From Acidobacteriota bacterium (GTDB lineage: Bacteria > Acidobacteriota > Terriglobia > Acidoferrales > 2-02-FULL-67-57), in assembly GCA_016210895.1 (NCBI GenBank), contig JACQTG010000124.1, positions 1-12,392 on the forward strand: DNA of 12,392 nt, in the 5' to 3' direction. Numbering within the stretch: the stretch's first letter is position 1; every line of letters begins with the position of its first letter. The notes under the pieces are model-generated. The model worked only from the letters and a program-made list of their open reading frames with translations, was not told the origin of the DNA and did no database searches. Below are positions 7,429 through 12,392 of this stretch, in pieces. Made by a program: the position numbers and the translations under genes.

Positions 7429-9861
7429 ATGGATCAGATTCGCATCAACGAACTCGCCCGCGAACTCGAAGTCAAGAGCAAAGGCATCCTCGACTACCTG
7501 ACTGAGATCGGTACCACCGAGAAGAAGACCCACTCGAGTTCAATCGACAACGATTTGGCTGACAAGGTGCGCGCGCACTTTCGCGCCGAGGAAGCCGCCG
7601 CGCAGGCGGCGGCCGCCGCTGAACAGGTGCGTGTCGCAGCCGAAAAAGAGGCAGCCGAGCGAGCGGCGCGCGCGCGGGCAGCGGCTGAAGCGGAAGCGCG
7701 CCGTGCGGCCGAAGCCAAGGCAGCCGAGCCAGTTCCCGCGCCACCCCCGCGAGCGCCCGCACCCACTCCTTCGCCGACCCGACCGACGGCGACGGCGGCG
7801 AGTGCCCGACCGGCAGAGCCGAGGCGTGCGCCAGCGGTGCGGCCGGGGGAGCCTCCGGCGCGACCCCGCCTCTCCCCCCGTGGAGTGCTGGCTCGACCGG
7901 GGCCCGTGGTTCCCACGCCTGGCCAACCCATCTACCAGCCCAAGCCGACGCCACGGCGTCCCGCCAAGACGCACTTGGAGAAACGCTTCGAAGAAGGCGA
8001 GCGGAAGCTGACCCATCCCGTACGGGCACGGGCGAAGCCCGAGGCAGTCGAACGCAAGCCGATTGCTCCTACAGCTCCCGTGGTTCCTGTCCGCACAGAA
8101 CCGTTGGAGATCACCATCACCGAGGGGATCACGGTCAAGGAACTGGCGGAAAAACTCGAGGTGCGCGTCAAAGATGTCATCAAGGTACTCTTTGATCGCG
8201 GGATTCTGGCTACGATCAACCAGACGCTCGACTCCACGCTGGCCAAGGAGTTGTCCGGTCAATTCAACGCCGAAGCGATCGTGATTACGTTCGAGGAGCA
8301 GACGCTGCGCGAAGTGGCCCAGGAGCAGCCCTCCGCCGACGAACTCCAGCCACGCCCTCCCGTAGTCACCGTGATGGGCCACGTCGACCACGGCAAGACC
8401 TTGCTGCTTGATGCCATTCGCGAAACCAACCGCGTGGCCGAAGAGGCCGGCGGTATCACCCAGCACATCGGTGCCTACCAGGTCGAGGTCAACAGCCGCA
8501 GGATTGTATTCATCGACACTCCCGGCCACGAGGCTTTCACGCGCATGCGCGCCCGCGGGGCCAAAGTTACCGACCTCGTGGTGCTCGTCGTGGCAGCCGA
8601 TGACGGCGTGATGGCGCAGACGCTCGAAGCCGTTGACCATGCCCGCGCTGCCCGCGTTCCCATCCTCGTCGCCGTCAACAAAATTGACATACCCGGCGCC
8701 AATCCCGACCGGGTAAAGAAGCAGCTCGCCAAACTCGGCCTCAACCCGGAGGAATGGGGCGGCGACACGGTTACGGTAGAGGTCTCGGCGAAGCAGAAGA
8801 CAAACATCAACCTGCTCCTGGAGATGATTCTGCTCGTGGCCGATCTGCAAGAACTCCGCGCGGCACCCGACCGGCCGGCCACGGGTGTCGTACTTGAGGC
8901 CAAACTCGACAAAGGCCGCGGACCTATGGCTACGGTGCTCGTGCAGAGCGGCACCCTGCGCGTGGGCGATCCCTTCATTTGCGGCGCGGTGTATGGCAAG
9001 GTGCGCGCCATGCTCGACGACCGCGGCCGCCCGCGCGAGACCGCTGCCCCCTCCACCCCTGCCGAGGTGCTCGGCTTGGATGGCCTGCCGCAAGCCGGCG
9101 ACGTCTTCCAGGTGGTCAGCGATGAGGTCAAGGCCAAACAGATGGCCAGCTACCGGGAGCAAAAGGAGCGTGAAGTAGCCCTGGCGCAGAGCACGCGGGT
9201 TACACTCGACCAGTTGCAGGAGGAGCTCGCCACCGGCACGGTCAAGGAACTTCGCCTCGTGGTCAAAGCGGACGTGCAGGGCTCCGTCGAAGCCCTGACG
9301 GCGCAGCTCGAGCAGGTGAGCACGGAGAAAGTGAAGGTCGAAATCATTCACTCCGGCGTGGGCGGCATCAACGAAACCGATGTACTTTTGGCTGCCGCCT
9401 CGAGCGCCATCATCATTGGCTTCAACGTGCGTCCCGACCGGAAGGCAGCCGAGCTGGCTCAGCAGGAAGGCGTTGACATCCGCCTGCACGACGTTATCTA
9501 CGATGTGCTGGAGGAGATCCGGCGTGCGCTCGCCGGGATGCTCGAACCTGTCGTCAAGGAAACGTTTGTCGGCCGCGCCGAAGTCCGCGAAACCTTCCGT
9601 ATCCCCAAGGTGGGCACCGTGGCTGGTTGCTATGTGCTCGACGGCAAGATTGTGCGCGACGGCGACGTTCGCTTGATCCGCGACCACGTCGTCATCTACC
9701 AGGGCAAGGTCGCCTCGCTGCGGCGCTTTAAGAACGACGTCAACGAAGTGCGCTCCGGCTACGAGTGCGGCGTCGCCGTCAGCAACTTTTCCGATATCAA
9801 GGTTGGCGACATCCTCGAAACCTTCGCGGTCGAGAAGGTCACGAGCGAAGTTTCAGCCTGA
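7429..9861 (+). CDS. infB: Translation initiation factor IF-2
   Basis: GTPase that places fMet-tRNA on the 30S subunit and promotes subunit joining. The product is 810 residues. An IF2_N-type module opens the protein ([20 protein letters not shown]). A roughly 180-residue Ala/Pro/Arg-rich linker follows, first charged and helical, then proline-dominated. A second IF2_N-type module ([20 protein letters not shown]) precedes the GTPase domain. G-motifs are G1 GHVDHGKT (317-324), G3 DTPGH (363-367), G4 NKID (417-420) and G5 SAK (453-455). Domain II ([20 protein letters not shown]), domain III ([12 protein letters not shown]) and C-terminal domain IV ([16 protein letters not shown] to [13 protein letters not shown]) are all present, so the gene is intact. 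No strong Shine-Dalgarno is visible before ATG 7429; coupling to nusA is likely. Confidence 0.98.
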   Translation: MDQIRINELARELEVKSKGILDYLTEIGTTEKKTHSSSIDNDLADKVRAHFRAEEAAAQAAAAAEQVRVAAEKEAAERAARARAAAEAEARRAAEAKAAEPVPAPPPRAPAPTPSPTRPTATAASARPAEPRRAPAVRPGEPPARPRLSPRGVLARPGPVVPTPGQPIYQPKPTPRRPAKTHLEKRFEEGERKLTHPVRARAKPEAVERKPIAPTAPVVPVRTEPLEITITEGITVKELAEKLEVRVKDVIKVLFDRGILATINQTLDSTLAKELSGQFNAEAIVITFEEQTLREVAQEQPSADELQPRPPVVTVMGHVDHGKTLLLDAIRETNRVAEEAGGITQHIGAYQVEVNSRRIVFIDTPGHEAFTRMRARGAKVTDLVVLVVAADDGVMAQTLEAVDHARAARVPILVAVNKIDIPGANPDRVKKQLAKLGLNPEEWGGDTVTVEVSAKQKTNINLLLEMILLVADLQELRAAPDRPATGVVLEAKLDKGRGPMATVLVQSGTLRVGDPFICGAVYGKVRAMLDDRGRPRETAAPSTPAEVLGLDGLPQAGDVFQVVSDEVKAKQMASYREQKEREVALAQSTRVTLDQLQEELATGTVKELRLVVKADVQGSVEALTAQLEQVSTEKVKVEIIHSGVGGINETDVLLAAASSAIIIGFNVRPDRKAAELAQQEGVDIRLHDVIYDVLEEIRRALAGMLEPVVKETFVGRAEVRETFRIPKVGTVAGCYVLDGKIVRDGDVRLIRDHVVIYQGKVASLRRFKNDVNEVRSGYECGVAVSNFSDIKVGDILETFAVEKVTSEVSA

Positions 9862-9878
9862 CGCACGACCCGAGAGCG

Positions 9879-10169
9879 ATGGCGGTAGGGCAGGTCACGC
9901 TCGAGCTTCACCTCACGCACGCGCGTTCCCTGAAGGACAAGCGGCAGGTGCTGCAACGGTTGAAGAGCCGGCTGCGGGCGCGCTTCAACGTGGCCGTGGC
10001 CGAGCTCGACCACCAGGAGCTCTGGCAGCGCGCCACCCTGGGCGTGGTGGCGATCAGCAACGACCACGCCCATCTGGCGCAGGTGCTGGAAGCCGTGACC
10101 GGCGAATCTGAGCGCCTGTTGGGCGGTGACCTCCTGGAAAGCCACATCGACTACTTCGAATCGGATTGA
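9879..10169 (+). CDS. DUF503 family protein (YlxP-like)
   Basis: Small 96-residue protein of the DUF503/YlxP family. It is recognised by the N-terminal VTLELHLTHARSLKDKRQVL pattern, the LKSRLRARFNVAVAELDHQE segment, and the ALGVVAISN-like core (here TLGVVAISND). Family members are commonly encoded between infB and rbfA in Firmicutes, Actinobacteria and several diderm phyla. The context suggests a role in ribosome assembly or translation, but I know of no firmly established biochemical function. The start ATG 9879 lies 17 bases after the infB stop and gives the family-typical N-terminus. A longer in-frame reading from 9765 overlaps infB and adds only an Arg-rich non-conserved segment, so it was not used. 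Confidence 0.9.
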   Translation: MAVGQVTLELHLTHARSLKDKRQVLQRLKSRLRARFNVAVAELDHQELWQRATLGVVAISNDHAHLAQVLEAVTGESERLLGGDLLESHIDYFESD

Positions 10170-10178
10170 ACCATTCCC

Positions 10179-10556
10179 ATGACCGTTCCGGGACGCCGGC
10201 CGCAGCGCATCGGCGAGCAGATTCGCGAAGAAATCAGCAACCTGCTTCTGCGTGGCTTAAAGGATCCGCGCATCGGCTTTGCTACCGTCACCGCCGTGCG
10301 TGTCTCCCCCGACCTGCGCCAGGCCTGGGTCTATGTCAGCGTCCTCGGCAGCGCCGTCGAGCGGCAGGAAACCCTCCACGGCCTGGAAGCGGCGAGCACG
10401 TTTGTGCGGCGGGAGTTGGCGCATCGGCTCCGGATGCGCCACGTGCCGGCCCTGCAGTTCGAGCTGGACACCTCGGCCGAATACGGGGCGCGCATCGAAG
10501 AACTGATCGAGCAGACCCACCGCCAGAAACCGGACACGGACAATGAGGAGCCATGA
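10179..10556 (+). CDS. rbfA: 30S ribosome-binding factor RbfA
   Basis: Cold-shock-associated KH-fold protein that binds the 30S subunit near 16S rRNA helix 1 and aids maturation of the 16S 5' end. The 125-residue product shows the family pattern: RIGEQIREEISNLL helix, DPRIGFATVTAVRVSPDL, the AWVYVSVLG strand, then the AASTFVRRELAHRL helix and an RHVPALQFELD strand with a terminal acidic tail. ATG 10179 is 9 bases after the DUF503 stop. No good Shine-Dalgarno is visible, so coupling from upstream is likely. The stop TGA overlaps the truB ATG (ATGA). Confidence 0.95.
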   Translation: MTVPGRRPQRIGEQIREEISNLLLRGLKDPRIGFATVTAVRVSPDLRQAWVYVSVLGSAVERQETLHGLEAASTFVRRELAHRLRMRHVPALQFELDTSAEYGARIEELIEQTHRQKPDTDNEEP

Positions 10557-11506
10557 GCCACGGGGCCTTGGTGATCAACAAAGCCCGTGGCTTGACCTCC
10601 CATGACGTGGTGGCGCGTGTGCGCCGGCTGCTCCGGACCCGCTCGGTCGGTCACCTGGGCACGCTCGATCCCATCGCCACCGGTGTACTTCCGCTCCTCA
10701 TCGGGGCGGCCACACGGCTGCAACGCTTCTACCAGAATCGCCGTAAGCGCTACGTCGGCACCATCCGCTTCGGCTTCGCCACAGATACTTATGACGCTGA
10801 AGGCCAGCCATGCGGACCCGATACCGCGCCCCGCCTTGACCGGGCCGCGCTCGAGCCGTTCTTTCAGCAGTTGGTGGGAAAGATTCGCCAGGTGCCGCCG
10901 CCCTATTCGGCCAAGAAGGTGGGCGGAGTGGCTGCCTATGAACTGGCGCGCCAGAGGAAGAAGTTTACCCTGGCGCCCATCGACGTGCACGTCTATCGCT
11001 TTGACCTGCTCGAGGTCGAGGGTTCGCAGGCGCGGTTTGAGATCGAATGCGCCGCCGGCACCTACATTCGCACCCTGGCGGAGGACTTAGGCCAACGCCT
11101 GGGAACCGGCGCGCATCTGGTGGAGATTTGCCGCACGGCTTCCGGGGAGTTCACCCTCGAGCAGGCCCTGACGCTGGAAGAACTTGAACGCGCGCTCCAG
11201 TCAGGCGCGCGCGAGCAGGTAGTGATTCCGCTCGAGCGGCTTCTGCCCGACTTGCCGCGTGCGGTCGTCGCTGCACCGCTCGAGCGAAAACTGCGCCAAG
11301 GGGCCAAGATTGAGTTGAGTGAATCCCAGATCGAACCGCCGGAGTTGGTCGACGCGGTGGACAGCCGGGAATGGGCGCCCTACCGGTTGCGTGTCTTCAG
11401 CCAGGAGCGAAAGCTCATCGGCATTGCCCAGGCGATTGTTCCGCGCATCTTCCAGCCGGTTGTCGTCTTGCCCGCAGCCAGCGAGCCCGTGCGCCATACA
11501 CGTTAG
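10553..11506 (+). CDS. truB: tRNA pseudouridine(55) synthase TruB
   Basis: Converts U55 in the T-arm of tRNAs to pseudouridine. The 317-residue protein opens with GALVINKARGLTSHDVVARV. It carries the catalytic motif GHLGTLDPIATGVLPLLIG with the nucleophile Asp39. Further family motifs are PPYSAKKVGGVAAYELAR, GTYIRTLAEDLG and the GTGAHLVEICRTASGEF segment, where the more usual Arg-Arg-Thr is Cys-Arg-Thr. A C-terminal PUA-like region follows (LVDAV through the LIGIAQAIVPRIF strand). GAGGAG at 10545-10550 lies just before the ATG. The gene closes the operon in this window: its TAG (11504-11506) overlaps the stop of the convergent secretin gene, and there is no riboflavin kinase (ribF) or rpsO downstream, unlike many other genomes. 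Confidence 0.96.
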   Translation: MSHGALVINKARGLTSHDVVARVRRLLRTRSVGHLGTLDPIATGVLPLLIGAATRLQRFYQNRRKRYVGTIRFGFATDTYDAEGQPCGPDTAPRLDRAALEPFFQQLVGKIRQVPPPYSAKKVGGVAAYELARQRKKFTLAPIDVHVYRFDLLEVEGSQARFEIECAAGTYIRTLAEDLGQRLGTGAHLVEICRTASGEFTLEQALTLEELERALQSGAREQVVIPLERLLPDLPRAVVAAPLERKLRQGAKIELSESQIEPPELVDAVDSREWAPYRLRVFSQERKLIGIAQAIVPRIFQPVVVLPAASEPVRHTR

Positions 11507-12392
11507 TGGGGTGGCGGCGGTTGCGGTGCCGGTGGCTGAGGTGAAGGCGGGGACGGGGGTTGCGGTTGGGGTGGCTCGGGTCGAGGGGCTCTCTCGGGCG
11601 GAGTCGGCATCGGCCCCAGGGGCGAGAAGCGCGGTTCGGGGCCAACGTAGACCGCGCGCGGTGCGGGCAAGTCGAGCGCTGAACCGCGCAGGGTGCGTGC
11701 CCGCACCAGAATCATCAATTCAGTCTCCGTCGTGCGCGATTCCTGTTGGCTGAACAGGCGTCCGAGCCCCGGCAGGCCGCCCAGCAGCGGCCATCCCCGG
11801 CGCGATTCCTCCTCGGTTTGACTCCGCAGCCCGGAAAGCAGCAGCGCTTCGCCGGCTTGCAGGCGGACAGTGTGCTCGATGACACGATTAGAGAAGATGG
11901 GAATTGTGTTGAGGGTCGCCGGAGTGAGGCCACGGTCGGTGAGCTCGAGGCGGAGCGTGATTTCCCCGCCCGGGTGGAGGTGGGGTTCGGCTGTCAGCCG
12001 CAGCCCCAGTTCTTCGTAGCGCACCGCTGGTACGGGGGGCACAAACAGGCCCTGTTTGATGAGTTCCAGCACTTCTGGTGGGAAGAAGAGGGAGGAAAAT
12101 GTGGCCAGTACGACCGGGAAGCTTTCTCCGATGAATACCGTAGCTTCTTCCTGGTCACGCGCGCGCAGGCTGACGCGCCGCATCGAGTGCGTGACGCTAG
12201 CCAGGTCGAGCAGGTTTAGCGTGGCGCCAGGGAAGGTGGCGGCAAAGGTCGTGGCGCCGCCGCCAAAGAGAATGAACGGCGGCAGGGCCGCTTCGAGCAG
12301 ACTCGGATCGGCTGCCAGTGCCGCCAGTAGCGTTTCCAGGGGAACCCCGAGAAAGGATTCTGGAATCAAGCCTTGTTCCAGCAGCGGCCGCA
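11503..12392 (-). CDS. Secretin family protein (GspD/PilQ superfamily), 5' truncated
   Basis: C-terminal part of an outer-membrane secretin, the gated channel of type II/III secretion and type IV pilus systems. The frame is open through the window edge, so the N-terminal N-domains are missing. Visible secretin-domain signatures are ATVFIGESFPVV (the vGe.iPvv strand), VRYEELGLRLTAEPHLHPGG, and EITLRLEL. The LQAGEALLLSGLRSQTEEES segment corresponds to the dGetvvlgGLi motif. WPLLGGLPGLGRLFSQQ corresponds to P.LgdiPvlG.LF, and ELMILVRARTL closes the barrel. After this come about 55 residues: an LPAPRAVYVGPEPRFSPLGP segment, then a strongly proline-rich tail ending in PPPPH. I cannot tell from the fragment whether it is GspD, PilQ or another subtype. 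It is convergent with truB and shares the 4 bases around the two stop codons. Confidence 0.88.
   Translation of the reverse strand, partial: RPLLEQGLIPESFLGVPLETLLAALAADPSLLEAALPPFILFGGGATTFAATFPGATLNLLDLASVTHSMRRVSLRARDQEEATVFIGESFPVVLATFSSLFFPPEVLELIKQGLFVPPVPAVRYEELGLRLTAEPHLHPGGEITLRLELTDRGLTPATLNTIPIFSNRVIEHTVRLQAGEALLLSGLRSQTEEESRRGWPLLGGLPGLGRLFSQQESRTTETELMILVRARTLRGSALDLPAPRAVYVGPEPRFSPLGPMPTPPERAPRPEPPQPQPPSPPSPQPPAPQPPPPH

Noticed and set aside
7540..9687. Long open frame (715 codons) on the minus strand opposite infB
   Set aside because: infB is intact with all G-motifs. The antisense product shows no domain signature and follows from codon bias of the true gene.
9765..9878. N-terminal extension of the DUF503 gene overlapping the infB end
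   Set aside because: The extra 38 residues are Arg-rich and unlike the family; the ATG at 9879 gives the standard DUF503 start.
11746..12219. 157-codon plus-strand open frame opposite the secretin
   Set aside because: The minus strand carries conserved secretin motifs throughout this stretch; the plus-strand product has none.
1..12392. Mobile element, phage, defence system or CRISPR array
   Set aside because: No transposase, integrase, terminal inverted repeats, direct-repeat arrays or defence-type genes are visible; all genes except the secretin fall into conserved core functions.

Overview
The window is about 12.4 kb of GC-rich bacterial chromosome with gene density close to 100 %. It looks like core housekeeping sequence rather than a mobile or accessory region. 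The host is diderm: it encodes BamA, a Skp/OmpH-type periplasmic chaperone and an outer-membrane secretin. It also carries a ClpC-type (not ClpA-type) unfoldase and a DUF503/YlxP protein inside the nusA-infB operon. This mix fits Acidobacteriota best, with some deltaproteobacterial-grade lineages as alternatives. The assignment is an inference from gene content and order, not from a marker-gene comparison.

Layout, left to right. (1) 1-1622 (+): the 3' part of clpC, cut by the window edge at Walker B of the first AAA+ domain. (2) 1753-4629 (+): bamA, with five POTRA domains and an Omp85 barrel. (3) 4713-5384 (+): ompH/skp, preceded by a good sigma70-like promoter and a clear Shine-Dalgarno. 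(4) 5385-5557: a structured non-coding leader with two hairpins, a candidate promoter and a textbook intrinsic terminator or attenuator immediately before rimP. (5) 5558-11506 (+): a tight run rimP-nusA-infB-DUF503-rbfA-truB, with ATGA overlaps at rimP/nusA and rbfA/truB and gaps of only 9-17 bases elsewhere. (6) 11503-12392 (-): the C-terminal part of a secretin (GspD/PilQ superfamily), convergent with truB. Their stop codons overlap.

How the genes work together. bamA and ompH form an outer-membrane biogenesis pair: Skp/OmpH holds unfolded porins in the periplasm and BamA inserts them. The rimP to truB block is the classic transcription-translation-ribosome-maturation operon: 30S maturation (RimP, RbfA), transcription elongation and antitermination (NusA), initiation (IF2) and tRNA U55 pseudouridylation (TruB). 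ClpC is a protein-quality-control unfoldase whose VGF loop indicates a ClpP partner. The secretin fragment belongs to a separate system (type II secretion or type IV pilus) that extends beyond the window.

I found no mobile element, CRISPR array, RNA gene or clearly novel system. The observations most worth a second look are the rimP leader, with its terminator and three possible competing strands, and the stop-overlapping truB/secretin junction. Proline-rich tails on OmpH and the secretin and the enlarged BamA are also noted.
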